DNA of 64,000 nucleotides from an uncultured Agathobaculum sp. (GCF_944380975.1 NZ_CALWJK010000001.1:1-64000), one strand, 5' to 3'; counted from the first letter of the stretch, positions 50,908 to 60,427 are shown. The notes: generated from the letters alone by a model not told the origin. Translations and numbers: made by a program.

Positions 50908-52383
50908 ATGAAATATCGTATTCTAAAGCAAAGCAAAACCCCGTTTGATAAGGTGCATGAGGAGTGCGGCGTGTTCGGCATCGCCGCCCCTCCGGGCAAA
51001 GAGATCGCGGCTGCACATGAAGCCTATGTTGCGCTCTTTGCTTTACAGCACCGTGGACAGGAGGCAGCGGGTATCGCGGTCAACAACCGCGGCGTGATTC
51101 ATTGCCATAAGGACGTTGGCCTGGTCAGTCAGGTATTTAATCAGCAGATTCTTGACAATATGCCTGGTTCGATGGCCGTCGGCCACGTCCGTTATTCGAC
51201 GACTGGCAAGCAATCGCGGGAAAACGCGCAGCCGATCGCCATTACGCACGTAAAGGGTAACCTTGCCGTTGCGCATAACGGCAATCTGGTTAACGCGGGT
51301 GAGCTGCGCCGCCGCATCGAATTAAACGGCGGCATTTTCCGCTCCTCGAACGATACCGAGGTGCTGGTGTATACCATTGTCAACGAACGCCTCAAGTGCG
51401 GAAGCATTGAAGAGGCGGTCAAAAACACCATGGGCATCGTCGAGGGCGCGTATTCGCTCGTCGTGATGAGCCCGCGCAAGCTGATTGCTGCGCGCGACCC
51501 GCACGGATTCCGTCCGCTGTGCATCGGCCTGCTGGATGGGGCGTATATCTTCGCCTCTGAGACCTGCGCGCTGGATGCGCTGGGCGCGACGTTCGTCCGC
51601 GATGTGGAGCCGGGCGAGGTCTGCGTGGTGGAGGACGGCGAGTTGCGCTCGATGCATTGCGGTGTGCAGTGCAAGAGCACGGCATGCGTGTTCGAATATA
51701 TCTATTTTGCCCGTCCGGACTCGATCATCGACGGCGCAAGCGTGGAGCTTGCCCGGCAGGAGGCCGGCAAGTACCTGTCCATCGAGCATCCGGTCGGTGC
51801 GGATGTAGTCATTGGTGTGCCGGATTCCGGTATTCCCGCTGCAATCGGTTACGCTAAGTTTTCCGGCATCCCTTACGGCGTGGGACTCATCAAAAACCGC
51901 TACATCGCCCGCACGTTTATTCAGCCGGGGCAGGACAAGCGTGAGCGCTCGGTGCGCTTAAAGCTGAACGCCTTGCGCACAGCAGTCGAGGGTAAGCGCG
52001 TCATTATGGTCGATGACTCGATCGTGCGCGGCACGACCTGCGCGCGTCTGGTCAAACTGCTGCGCGACGCAGGTGCGGCTGAGGTGCATATGCGTATCTC
52101 CGCGCCGCCGTTCCGGCATCCCTGCTTTTTCGGCACGGATATTCCGGAGCGCAGCCAGCTTTTGGCGCATGGCCGCACGGTGGAGGAAATGCGTCAAATT
52201 ATCGGCGTGGACAGCTTAGGGTTCCTGTCATTGGAAGCGGCGCGCAAGATCGCCGTGGGCTGTAAACTGGGCTTTTGCGACGCCTGCTTCTCGGGCGAGT
52301 ATCCGATCCCGGTGCCTGAGCAGGCGGAAAAGAATATGTTTGAAAATGAGATCCCGCTTGACGGGAGGAAAGACAAGGAGTAA
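50908..52383 (+). CDS. purF: Amidophosphoribosyltransferase PurF
   Basis: 491 residues. A 19-residue propeptide precedes Cys20 (HEECGVFGI), the N-terminal glutaminase nucleophile exposed by processing. The PRTase domain has the PRPP loop VIMVDDSIVRGTT near 365 and the flag loop NRYIARTFIQP. Cys residues near the C-terminus (CDACFSGEYP) match the [4Fe-4S]-bearing Bacillus-type enzyme. It makes phosphoribosylamine, the committed step. It lies 25 nt after purC and 3 nt before a PurF-like paralogue. Confidence 0.95.
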   Translation: MKYRILKQSKTPFDKVHEECGVFGIAAPPGKEIAAAHEAYVALFALQHRGQEAAGIAVNNRGVIHCHKDVGLVSQVFNQQILDNMPGSMAVGHVRYSTTGKQSRENAQPIAITHVKGNLAVAHNGNLVNAGELRRRIELNGGIFRSSNDTEVLVYTIVNERLKCGSIEEAVKNTMGIVEGAYSLVVMSPRKLIAARDPHGFRPLCIGLLDGAYIFASETCALDALGATFVRDVEPGEVCVVEDGELRSMHCGVQCKSTACVFEYIYFARPDSIIDGASVELARQEAGKYLSIEHPVGADVVIGVPDSGIPAAIGYAKFSGIPYGVGLIKNRYIARTFIQPGQDKRERSVRLKLNALRTAVEGKRVIMVDDSIVRGTTCARLVKLLRDAGAAEVHMRISAPPFRHPCFFGTDIPERSQLLAHGRTVEEMRQIIGVDSLGFLSLEAARKIAVGCKLGFCDACFSGEYPIPVPEQAEKNMFENEIPLDGRKDKE

Positions 52384-52386
52384 CAA

Positions 52387-53808
52387 ATGGGAGGATTTTT
52401 CGGCGTAGTCTCCAAGCAGGACTGCGTGCTGGATATTTTCTTCGGTGTGGACTATCATTCGCATCTGGGCACGCGCCGCGGCGGTATGATCCTGTATGAT
52501 AAGGAACGCGGCTTCCAGCGTCAGATCCACAGCATTGAAAACACCCCGTTCCGTACGAAATTCGAAAAGGATCTGCCGGACTTTTCCGGCTGCAGCGGTA
52601 TCGGCTGCATCAGTGACACTGATCCGCAGCCGCTGCTTGTGCGCTCGCACCTCGGCCTGTATGCGCTGACAACGGTCGGCATCATCAACAACGCAGAGGA
52701 TCTGGTGTCCCGCTATTTTTCCGACCACGGCCATCAGTTTATGGCGATGAGCTCGGGCAAGGTCAATTCCACCGAGCTGGCAGCAGCGCTCATCAACCAG
52801 AAGGATGACCTGATCTCCGGTATTCTGCATGCGCAGGAGCTGATCGACGGCTCGCTGACCGTTTTGATTCTGACACCGGACGGCATCATCGCTGCGCGCG
52901 ACAAGGTCGGCCGCCTGCCGGTGCTGATCGGACAGAATGAGGACGGCTGCTGCATTTCGTTTGAGTCGTTCGCTTATCACAAGCTGGGCTATGAGGACGC
53001 ATATGAATTAGGGCCGCGCGAGATCGTCAAGGTGACGGAAAATGGATTTGAGACGCTCTCGCCCGCGGGTAAGGAGATGAAGATCTGCTCTTTCCTGTGG
53101 ACCTATTACGGTTACCCCAATTCCAACTATGAGGGCGTCAACGTCGAGGTCATGCGCTACCGCAACGGTGCGATCATGGCACGGGATGACCAGAAGCGTG
53201 GTCTGGCGGAAGATGTTGATTTTATCGCAGGCGTGCCGGATTCCGGCGTGCCGCACGCAATCGGATATGCCAACGAGTGCGGTAAGCCGTTTGCGCGCCC
53301 GTTCGTAAAGTATACGCCGACTTGGCCGCGATCGTTTATGCCGGCCAACCAAAAGGTGCGCAATCAGGTCGCCAAGATGAAGCAGATTCCGGTGCCCGAA
53401 CTGATTGAGGGCAAAAAGCTGCTGTTTGTGGACGACTCGATCGTGCGCGGTACGCAGCTGCGCGAGACGGTTGAATTTCTGTATGAGTCGGGTGCAAAGG
53501 AAGTGCACATGCGCTCTGCCTGCCCGCCAATCATGTATGGCTGCAAGTACCTGAACTTCTCTTCCTCGAATTCCGAGATGGAGCTGCTTGCCCGCCGCAT
53601 TGTGCAGGAGCTGGAAGGTGACGAGGGTCAGAAGCATCTGGAGGAATATGCGGATGCCAACACAGAGCGCGGTCAGTGCATGCTGAAAACCATCTGTGAG
53701 AAGTTTGGTTTCAGTTCGCTGGGCTATCAGTCACTTGACGGTCTGCTGGAGGCCATCGGACTGGACCGCGACAAGGTTTGCACCTATTGCTGGAATGGCA
53801 AAGAATAA
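52387..53808 (+). CDS. PurF paralogue without the glutaminase Cys
   Basis: 473 residues with the same two-domain layout as PurF: Ntn-type domain (1-225) and PRTase domain with LLFVDDSIVRGTQ near 342 and an FeS-like CTYCWNGKE end. But it starts MGGFFGVVSKQ: Gly is where PurF has the catalytic Cys, and there is no propeptide, so glutamine hydrolysis by the normal route is not possible. The flag loop differs too (KYTPTWPRSFMP). It may use ammonia, act on PRPP differently, or regulate PurF. Starts 3 nt after purF, so coupled translation is likely. Confidence 0.85.
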   Translation: MGGFFGVVSKQDCVLDIFFGVDYHSHLGTRRGGMILYDKERGFQRQIHSIENTPFRTKFEKDLPDFSGCSGIGCISDTDPQPLLVRSHLGLYALTTVGIINNAEDLVSRYFSDHGHQFMAMSSGKVNSTELAAALINQKDDLISGILHAQELIDGSLTVLILTPDGIIAARDKVGRLPVLIGQNEDGCCISFESFAYHKLGYEDAYELGPREIVKVTENGFETLSPAGKEMKICSFLWTYYGYPNSNYEGVNVEVMRYRNGAIMARDDQKRGLAEDVDFIAGVPDSGVPHAIGYANECGKPFARPFVKYTPTWPRSFMPANQKVRNQVAKMKQIPVPELIEGKKLLFVDDSIVRGTQLRETVEFLYESGAKEVHMRSACPPIMYGCKYLNFSSSNSEMELLARRIVQELEGDEGQKHLEEYADANTERGQCMLKTICEKFGFSSLGYQSLDGLLEAIGLDRDKVCTYCWNGKE

Positions 53809-53844
53809 GCTGTTCCGCCGAAATAACGACGAAGGAGTATTATT

Positions 53845-54882
53845 ATGAGTGAGAGCCGTTCTGAAAGCTACAAGGCAGCCGGTGTAGACGTAACCGCCGG
53901 TTATGAGGCGGTCAAGCTGATGAAGCCGATGGTCGAATCGACCTTCACTAAGGGCGTGATGGGCACGCTCGGCGGCTTTGGCGGCCTGTTCCGCCCGGAT
54001 TTTAAGGGCATGGCTGATCCCATTCTGGTTTCCGGTACGGACGGCGTGGGCACCAAGCTCAAGCTGGCTTTTTTGATGGATAAGCACGACACCGTCGGCA
54101 TCGACTGCGTGGCGATGTGCGTCAACGACATTGCTTGCTGCGGTGCGCAGCCGCTGTTTTTCCTCGATTACATTGCGGTCGGCAAGAACCATCCGGCGAA
54201 GATCGCGCAGATGGTTTCCGGTATTGCAGAAGGCTGCCGTCAGGCAGGTTGCGCATTGATTGGCGGCGAGACTGCCGAAATGCCTGGTTTTTATCCTGAA
54301 GATGAGTATGATATGGCGGGCTTCTCGGTCGGTATGGTCGATAAGGAGAAGATGATCGACGGCACGAATATCCGTCCGGGTGATGCGCTGATCGGTGTGG
54401 CGTCCTCGGGCGTGCATTCCAACGGCTATTCGCTGGTGCGCAAAACGCTGGGCATCAATGAGAAGTCTGTGCGCCGTTATATTGACGAGTTTGGCAAGAC
54501 GCTCGGTGAAGAACTGCTGACTCCGACCAAGATTTACGTCAAGGCCATTCAGGGCCTTATGGGTAAGGTCGAGGTCAAGGGTATCAGCCACATCACAGGC
54601 GGCGGCTTCTATGAGAATGTACCGCGTATGCTGCCGGAAGGCATCTGCGCAAAAATTGAAAAAAGCGCGATGCCGGTGCCGCCGGTATTCGACCTGATTG
54701 CCAAGACTGGCAAGATTCCGGAGCGCGATATGTACAACACCTTCAACATGGGCGCAGGTCTGGTGCTCGCTGTTGCGGCGGAGGATGCTTCCCGTGCGGT
54801 GGCTGCGATTTCAGCCGCAGGCGAAAAGGCATATATCATCGGCGAGTGCGTCAGCGGCGAAAAGGGCGTTGTACTCGAATAA
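53845..54882 (+). CDS. purM: AIR synthetase (FGAM cyclo-ligase)
   Basis: 345 residues, PurM/HypE ATP-binding fold: [14 protein letters not shown] near 61, [18 protein letters not shown] near 92, [11 protein letters not shown] near 139, [16 protein letters not shown] near 184, and [13 protein letters not shown] near 252. It closes the imidazole ring of AIR. AAGGAG precedes ATG. Confidence 0.97.
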   Translation: MSESRSESYKAAGVDVTAGYEAVKLMKPMVESTFTKGVMGTLGGFGGLFRPDFKGMADPILVSGTDGVGTKLKLAFLMDKHDTVGIDCVAMCVNDIACCGAQPLFFLDYIAVGKNHPAKIAQMVSGIAEGCRQAGCALIGGETAEMPGFYPEDEYDMAGFSVGMVDKEKMIDGTNIRPGDALIGVASSGVHSNGYSLVRKTLGINEKSVRRYIDEFGKTLGEELLTPTKIYVKAIQGLMGKVEVKGISHITGGGFYENVPRMLPEGICAKIEKSAMPVPPVFDLIAKTGKIPERDMYNTFNMGAGLVLAVAAEDASRAVAAISAAGEKAYIIGECVSGEKGVVLE

Positions 54883-54897
54883 AAAGGGAGAAGCGAT

Positions 54898-55521
54898 ATG
54901 ACAAACATCGCAGTTTTGGTTTCGGGCGGCGGCACGAATCTGCAAGCGTTGATCGACGCGCAGGCCGCGGACAAAATTGAAAACGGTCGTATTCGGTTGG
55001 TGGTTTCCTCTAACCCGGAGGCGTTTGCGCTTGAGCGCGCGGCAAAGGCCGCAATTCCGTCCGCTGTGCTGCGCCGCCGCGATTTTGACAGCGCGGATGA
55101 TTACGGCGCGGCGCTGACCGCGCTGCTCGAGAAATACGAGATCGGGCTGATCGTGCTGGCGGGCTTTATGACCGTGCTGCCGGACAGCTTCTGCCGCCAG
55201 TACGAAAACCGTATCATCAATGTACATCCGTCGCTCATCCCGTCCTTTTGCGGGGAAGGCTTCTACGGACTGCGCGTGCATGAGGCAGCCCTTGCCAAAG
55301 GGGTGAAGGTGACCGGCGCTACTGTGCATTTTGTATCTGAAGTGGTAGACGGCGGCGCAATCATTGCGCAAAAGGCGGTCGAAGTGGAGGAAGGCGACAC
55401 GCCGGAGACGCTTCAGAAGCGCGTGATGCAGAACGCCGAGTGGATTTTGCTACCGCAGGCCGTGAGTGACTTCTGCGCAGGGCGGCTCAGCGTTCACGGC
55501 GCATGGGTCGCCAAAAAGTAA
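54898..55521 (+). CDS. purN: GAR formyltransferase
   Basis: 207 residues: VSGGGTNLQALID near residue 8 (phosphate loop), the catalytic Asn/His in NVHPSLIPSF near 104, and Asp in GATVHFVSEVVDGG near 140. Transfers formyl from 10-formyl-THF to GAR. HPSLIPSFCGEGFYG is a variant of the usual HPSLLPxFxGxxxxx. It lies 15 nt after purM. Confidence 0.95.
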   Translation: MTNIAVLVSGGGTNLQALIDAQAADKIENGRIRLVVSSNPEAFALERAAKAAIPSAVLRRRDFDSADDYGAALTALLEKYEIGLIVLAGFMTVLPDSFCRQYENRIINVHPSLIPSFCGEGFYGLRVHEAALAKGVKVTGATVHFVSEVVDGGAIIAQKAVEVEEGDTPETLQKRVMQNAEWILLPQAVSDFCAGRLSVHGAWVAKK

Positions 55522-55538
55522 GGAGGAAGGAAAGCGTT

Positions 55539-56264
55539 ATGAGCAAGAATGTGTTCAATATCAGCTATGAGCTGATGAGCAATGCGTATCCGGGCCGCGG
55601 CATCATCTTTGGCCGCACGCTGGATAACAAGCAGAACGTGGTGGCTTATTTTATCATGGGCCGTTCGGAGAACAGCCGCAACCGCGTGTTTGTGGAGACC
55701 GAGGACGGTATCTGCACGCAGGCTTACGATCCGTCTAAGATGACCGACCCGTCGCTTATTATTTACCATCCGGTGCGTCAGTGCGGCGGTAAGCTGGTTG
55801 TCACCAACGGCGATCAGACCGACACGATCTGCGAGTATTTGAAGGACGGCAAGAGCTATATCGACGCGCTGCGTACCCGTCAGTTTGAGCCTGACCCGCC
55901 GAACTACACCTCACGCATTTCGGGCGTGATCAATGAGGACGGCTCGTACAGCCTGTCGATTCTCAAGAACTTCACGTCCGATCGCACCTCCAACAAGCGC
56001 TTTTTCTATGAGTACGATAAGCCGGTACCGGGTCTGGGCCATTTTATTCACACCTATCAGTGTGACGGTGACCCGCTGCCGCCGTTCCGCGGAGAACCCA
56101 AGTGCATCCGCATTGAAAAGCCGATTAAGCAGTTTACCGAAATGCTTTGGTCGAGCATGAACGAGCAAAATAAGGTTGCGCTGTTTGTGCGCTATATTGA
56201 TCTGGAAACCGGCGCATACTGGCAGGAGATCCGCAACAAGCATGAGGAGGGCAAGGACGCATGA
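55539..56264 (+). CDS. purO: IMP cyclohydrolase, PurO-like
   Basis: 241 residues from ATG 55539 (AAGGAGG about 12 nt upstream). It belongs to the IMP_cyclohyd family related to archaeal PurO (YPGRGIIFGRT near residue 17, YFIMGRSENSRNR near 37, DPSLIIYHP near 71). It closes FAICAR to IMP. It replaces the N-terminal MGS-like cyclohydrolase domain of ordinary PurH, and is followed with a 4-nt overlap by a lone AICAR transformylase. Confidence 0.88.
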   Translation: MSKNVFNISYELMSNAYPGRGIIFGRTLDNKQNVVAYFIMGRSENSRNRVFVETEDGICTQAYDPSKMTDPSLIIYHPVRQCGGKLVVTNGDQTDTICEYLKDGKSYIDALRTRQFEPDPPNYTSRISGVINEDGSYSLSILKNFTSDRTSNKRFFYEYDKPVPGLGHFIHTYQCDGDPLPPFRGEPKCIRIEKPIKQFTEMLWSSMNEQNKVALFVRYIDLETGAYWQEIRNKHEEGKDA

Positions 56265-57436
56265 ACGAACTCGCACTCAAATACGGCTGCAACCCCAATC
56301 AGAAGCCCGCACGCATTTTCATGACCGAGGGTGAACTGCCGATCGAGGTTTTGAACGGCAAACCGGGTTATATCAACTTCTGTGATGCGTTCAATTCGTG
56401 GCAGTTGGTTAAGGCACTCAAGAAGGCGACTGGTATGCCGGCGGCTGCATCTTTTAAGCATGTGTCGCCCGCAGGTGCGGCACTTGGTAAGCCGCTGACC
56501 GAAGTCGAAAAGCAGATGTACTTCGTGGAAGCCGATCACGAGTTGTCTTCCATCGCGTGCGCTTATATCCGCGCGCGTGGCGCGGATCGTCTGTGCTCTT
56601 ACGGCGACTGGGCAGCGCTCTCCGACGTATGCGATGCGGATACCGCAGCTTATCTTGCGCACGAGGTGTCCGACGGCATCATCGCGCCTGGCTACACGGA
56701 TGAGGCACTCGAAATCCTCAAAACCAAGCGCAAGGGTGGTTATAACGTCGTCAAGATCGACCCGGATTATGAGCCGAAGCCGATCGAACAGCGCGATATT
56801 TTCGGCATCCGCTTTGAGCAGGGCTACAACGACTATGAGATCAATGAGAGCCTGCTGAACAACATTGTGACCGAAAACAAGGAGCTGCCCGAGAGCGCAA
56901 AGCATGACATGATTCTGTCGCTCATCACGCTCAAGTATACGCAGTCCAACTCGGTCTGCTATGTCAAGGACGGCATGACCATCGGTGTGGGTGCGGGTCA
57001 GCAGAGCCGCATCCACTGCACGCGTCTTGCTGGTAATAAGGCGGACAACTGGTTCCTGCGGCAGCATCCCAAGGTGCTCGGTTTGCAGTTTGTGGACGGC
57101 ATCCGCCGTCCCGACCGCGACAACGCGATCGACGTGTATATCTCGGACGAGTACGAGGACGTGCTGGCGGACGGCGTTTGGCAGAACACCTTCAAGGTCA
57201 AGCCGGAAGTGCTGACCGCCGAGGAAAAGAAGGCATGGATTGCAAAGAATACGGGCGTAACGGTTGGCTCGGACGCGTTCTTCCCGTTTGGCGACAATGT
57301 TGAGCGTGCGCGAAAGTCGGGCGTGCAGTATATCGTGCAGCCGGGCGGCTCGATCCGTGATGACAACGTCATTGACACAGCCAACAAGTACGGCATTGTT
57401 ATGGCGTTTACCGGTATGCGCCTGTTCCACCATTGA
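56261..57436 (+). CDS. purH: Stand-alone AICAR formyltransferase (PurH C-terminal domain)
   Basis: 391 residues covering only the AICARFT half of bifunctional PurH. It opens LALKYGCNPNQKPARIF; the catalytic Lys-His pair is in ASFKHVSPAGAA near residue 65; KYTQSNSVCYVKDGMTIGVG near 227 and GQQSRIHCTRLA near 246 are conserved; it ends GIVMAFTGMRLFHH. No MGS domain. With the upstream PurO-like enzyme it completes the last two steps to IMP. It overlaps both neighbours by 1-4 nt. Confidence 0.95.
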   Translation: MNELALKYGCNPNQKPARIFMTEGELPIEVLNGKPGYINFCDAFNSWQLVKALKKATGMPAAASFKHVSPAGAALGKPLTEVEKQMYFVEADHELSSIACAYIRARGADRLCSYGDWAALSDVCDADTAAYLAHEVSDGIIAPGYTDEALEILKTKRKGGYNVVKIDPDYEPKPIEQRDIFGIRFEQGYNDYEINESLLNNIVTENKELPESAKHDMILSLITLKYTQSNSVCYVKDGMTIGVGAGQQSRIHCTRLAGNKADNWFLRQHPKVLGLQFVDGIRRPDRDNAIDVYISDEYEDVLADGVWQNTFKVKPEVLTAEEKKAWIAKNTGVTVGSDAFFPFGDNVERARKSGVQYIVQPGGSIRDDNVIDTANKYGIVMAFTGMRLFHH

Positions 57437-58020
57437 TGCGGGAAAACGCCGCATCGGCGGCGAATTGGGTGCTGATCGCGTTCGTGGTGCAGGTTGCCGC
57501 AGCGTTCAGCCCGACCCTGCTCGGTGAGACTGCTGAGCTGGTGCTGTTGGCGGCCAGCTATCTGATGAACGGCTGGGCTGCATGGCGGCTGCGCTGCTTT
57601 GTGGCATTGGGCGCGTCCGTGATTGGCTGTGTGCTAACTGTGCTGCTGCCGAATGGCACCAACCCTGCTTGGGTTGGCAATATGCTGGTCAATCTGTTGT
57701 TTTTGCTGATTTACTTGCCCATGCAGCGCGGTTTTGACCAAAAGTTCTGCGCTTTGGATGCGTCTGAGCAGACACTGCGCATCGGACGGACGTGGTCGCT
57801 GTTTACGCTTGTTCAGCGAGGAGCTTCCATGATGGGCTTTTTGCCGTTGTTTGTCGGCCAGGCGGAACTGTCAGCCGCACAAGGCGCATACACGACGCTG
57901 TTTACCGTACAGGTTGTGCTGGAGATGGTTGCGCTGCTGGCGGCAATCGTGTCTTATATTTGGATGGTGCGTTATCTATGGCGTGCCAGAACGCTGCTGA
58001 AAGAGCAGGTGGAGGAATGA
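57436..58020 (+). CDS. Uncharacterised membrane protein in the purine operon (1)
   Basis: 194 residues from ATG 57436, overlapping the purH stop as TGATG. Five or six hydrophobic helices are visible (for example NWVLIAFVVQVAAAFSP, MLVNLLFLLIYLPM, and VVLEMVALLAAIVSYIWMV near the end). Short charged loops and a C-terminal KEQVEE tail. I recognise no family. Tight coupling with purH before it and the next membrane gene after it suggests a role tied to purine metabolism, such as nucleobase sensing or transport, but that is inference. Confidence 0.65.
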   Translation: MRENAASAANWVLIAFVVQVAAAFSPTLLGETAELVLLAASYLMNGWAAWRLRCFVALGASVIGCVLTVLLPNGTNPAWVGNMLVNLLFLLIYLPMQRGFDQKFCALDASEQTLRIGRTWSLFTLVQRGASMMGFLPLFVGQAELSAAQGAYTTLFTVQVVLEMVALLAAIVSYIWMVRYLWRARTLLKEQVEE

Positions 58021-58556
58021 AACTGATCCGCGGCTATTATGCCTATCTGGCGATTGCGGGCGGTCTGCTGATTGGATTGGCGCTACAGGACAATTGGATG
58101 CTCCAAATCGTGGGCTATGCGCTCATTTCGGCGGGCGCGCTGTCTTTGCAGCAGGTGTCGCGCTGGTTTTTGCGCGCGAGCATTGCGGCGGATGTGTGCA
58201 TCGGTTTTGAAGTGGTCTGTGGGCCGGCAGTGCTGCCGCCGGGACTCATTCGCACGGTGCTCGAATATGCGTCGCTTGTGCCGCTGCTGCTGACAGGCTG
58301 CATGCTGCTGATGGCGTATCAGGCACAGATGCGCGCGGCAGAACGTGGCATTATCATCGAATGGGTGATTTTTGCTGTATGGAGCGCAGGCTTTATCCTG
58401 ACGCTGCTCATGGCGCCCGGCTGGCTGAACGATATGGCGCTGTCGCTGACCGTTACGGCGGTCAATACGTTGACGGTGCTTGGGTACATTGCGCTGCTGG
58501 TGGATACATTCCGCGCGCAGAAAGAATACATCCGTACGGAGGGAGAAAAACCATGA
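58017..58556 (+). CDS. Uncharacterised membrane protein in the purine operon (2)
   Basis: 179 residues from ATG 58017, overlapping the previous stop (ATGA) and with its own stop overlapping purD. About five or six helices (AYLAIAGGLLIGLALQ; LVPLLLTGCMLLMAYQ; TVLGYIALLVDTFRAQK). No recognised domain. It has the same size class and topology as the preceding protein, so the two could form a pair. Function unknown. Confidence 0.65.
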   Translation: MKLIRGYYAYLAIAGGLLIGLALQDNWMLQIVGYALISAGALSLQQVSRWFLRASIAADVCIGFEVVCGPAVLPPGLIRTVLEYASLVPLLLTGCMLLMAYQAQMRAAERGIIIEWVIFAVWSAGFILTLLMAPGWLNDMALSLTVTAVNTLTVLGYIALLVDTFRAQKEYIRTEGEKP

Positions 58557-59809
58557 AAGTAATGGTGATCGGCGGCGGCGGGCGAGAGCACGCCATCGTG
58601 CACACATTGAAGAAAAGCCCTAAGGTTGACCATATCTGGTGCGCGCCGGGCAACGGCGGCATCGCGCAGGAAGCGGAGTGCGTTGACATCAAGGCGACCG
58701 ATATTGACGGCGTGGTGGCCTTTGCGAAAGAGCATCAGCCCGACCTTGTGATGGTCGCGCCGGACGATCCGCTGGCGCTTGGCATGGTGGATGCGCTGGA
58801 AGAAGCGGGTATCCGTGCGTTTGGCCCGCGCAAAAACGCGGCCGTGATCGAAGGCTCCAAGTCCTTTGCTAAGGAGCTGATGAAAAAGTATGGCATCCCG
58901 ACCGCGGGCTATGCCGTTTTCGAGGATTCTGCGGCGGCAATTGCCTATATCAAGGAGCAGGGGGCGCCGATCGTTGTCAAGGCGGACGGCTTGGCACTCG
59001 GCAAGGGCGTGACGGTCGCCATGACCGAGGAAGACGCCATCGCGGCGGTCAAGGACGCGATCGACGGCGGTGCGTTCGGCGGCGCGGGTGCGCGCGTCGT
59101 CATTGAGGAATACCTGACCGGGCCTGAGGTGTCCGTGCTGGCGTTTGTCGATGGCAAGAACCTCAAAACCATGCCGTCGGCACAAGATCATAAACGCGCC
59201 TATGACCACGATGAAGGCCAGAACACGGGCGGTATGGGCGCATTCTCGCCTTCGCGGTTCTATACTGACGAGATTGCACAGACCTGCATGGAGACCATTT
59301 TTAAGCCCACTGTGGCTGCTATGGCGCAGGAGGGACGTCCGTTCAAGGGCGTGCTGTACTTCGGTTTGATGCTGACGCCCAAGGGACCCAAGGTGATCGA
59401 GTATAACGCGCGCTTCGGTGATCCGGAGACGCAGGCGGTACTGTCTCGTCTGGAAACCGACCTGTTTGATATTTTCAATGCGGTTATTGACGAGAAGCTG
59501 GACGAAATTGACATCCAGTGGGCGGATAATGCAGCCTGCTGCGTGTGCATGGCGTCGGGCGGTTACCCGAAAGCTTATGAAAAGGGCAAGGTCATCACCG
59601 GGTTGGACGATGTGACCGATTCGTTTGTGTTCCATGCGGGCACGGTTGTCAAGGACGGCGCATTCGTCACGAGCGGCGGCCGTGTGCTTGGCGTGACCGC
59701 GACTGCCGCCACGCTCGATGAAGCAATTGTGAAAGCATATGCGGATGTCAAGAAGATTCATTTTGACAAAGCACATTACCGTACAGATATTGGAGTGAAA
59801 AAGGGATGA
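58553..59809 (+). CDS. purD: GAR synthetase
   Basis: 418 residues, ATP-grasp. MVIGGGGREHAI at the start; IVKADGLALGKGVTVA near residue 140 (ATP lid); SVLAFVDGKNLKTMPSAQDHKR near 197; YNARFGDPETQAVL near 283 (metal ligands). Ligates glycine to phosphoribosylamine. The start is set by the ATGA overlap with the membrane gene. purL and purB are not in the operon. Confidence 0.96.
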   Translation: MKVMVIGGGGREHAIVHTLKKSPKVDHIWCAPGNGGIAQEAECVDIKATDIDGVVAFAKEHQPDLVMVAPDDPLALGMVDALEEAGIRAFGPRKNAAVIEGSKSFAKELMKKYGIPTAGYAVFEDSAAAIAYIKEQGAPIVVKADGLALGKGVTVAMTEEDAIAAVKDAIDGGAFGGAGARVVIEEYLTGPEVSVLAFVDGKNLKTMPSAQDHKRAYDHDEGQNTGGMGAFSPSRFYTDEIAQTCMETIFKPTVAAMAQEGRPFKGVLYFGLMLTPKGPKVIEYNARFGDPETQAVLSRLETDLFDIFNAVIDEKLDEIDIQWADNAACCVCMASGGYPKAYEKGKVITGLDDVTDSFVFHAGTVVKDGAFVTSGGRVLGVTATAATLDEAIVKAYADVKKIHFDKAHYRTDIGVKKG

Positions 59810-60330
59810 AGATCGAACAACAAGAGCAGATCCTCGGCTGCATGGCAGAGGTGCTGAACCAGAATGGGTTTCGCGCTGAGGTGATGCGAAAGGAGGGGGC
59901 GCCCACGCTGCTGCGCTGTGAAGCGATGCGGCAGGGCAAGGTTGCCAAGGATGTGGTGATCGAGGCGTGCTTTATTCCGCTTCAGCTGCCGAGCGAGGAC
60001 AGCGGCTTGCTGCAATTTTTCGTCACCCTGTTTCAGGGTGCACCGGATACAAATGCAAACCAGCTGCGCCGTGCATGCGCATATTGCAACGACTTCTGTG
60101 CGCTCGGTGCGTTCGGTTTTTACGAGCAGGCAGGGCAGATTTATCTCAAGCATAACACGCTGCTCGATGGCTCGCTGGAGCTTGAGAAGATCATTCCCTT
60201 TGTCGCCGATAATATCTCGGTGCTGCTGGCAGCGGTGGGTCGGTTTATCGATGGACTGGCGCAGATCGCTTATGCGGGCATGACGCTGGATGCTGTCATC
60301 GATCAAGAGCTGTTCCCGAAAATTGGATAA
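59806..60330 (+). CDS. Uncharacterised protein at the end of the purine operon
   Basis: 174 residues, overlapping purD by 4 nt. Soluble alpha/beta protein: KIEQQEQILGCMAEVLNQNG opens with a helix; a central ANQLRRACAYCNDFCALGAF resembles the YbjN/type III chaperone-like fold; LEKIIPFVADNISVLLAAV forms later helices. I do not recognise a specific family. Coupling to purD may only reflect operon position. A terminator follows. Confidence 0.65.
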   Translation: MKIEQQEQILGCMAEVLNQNGFRAEVMRKEGAPTLLRCEAMRQGKVAKDVVIEACFIPLQLPSEDSGLLQFFVTLFQGAPDTNANQLRRACAYCNDFCALGAFGFYEQAGQIYLKHNTLLDGSLELEKIIPFVADNISVLLAAVGRFIDGLAQIAYAGMTLDAVIDQELFPKIG

Positions 60331-60372
60331 CGCCTTTGTTTGTAAGGTAGGCTTTGCAAACGAGACATAACA

Positions 60373-60402
60373 AAAACAGGCCGCTTGTGCGGCCTGTTTT
60401 CT
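60373..60402 (+). terminator. Terminator of the purine operon
   Basis: An 11-bp stem AAACAGGCCGC/GCGGCCTGTTT with a TTGT loop and flanking A and T runs, between convergent transcripts; may also serve glgB on the minus strand. Confidence 0.85.
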
Positions 60403-60427
60403 GTTTTATGCGCACCCTATGGAAAAT

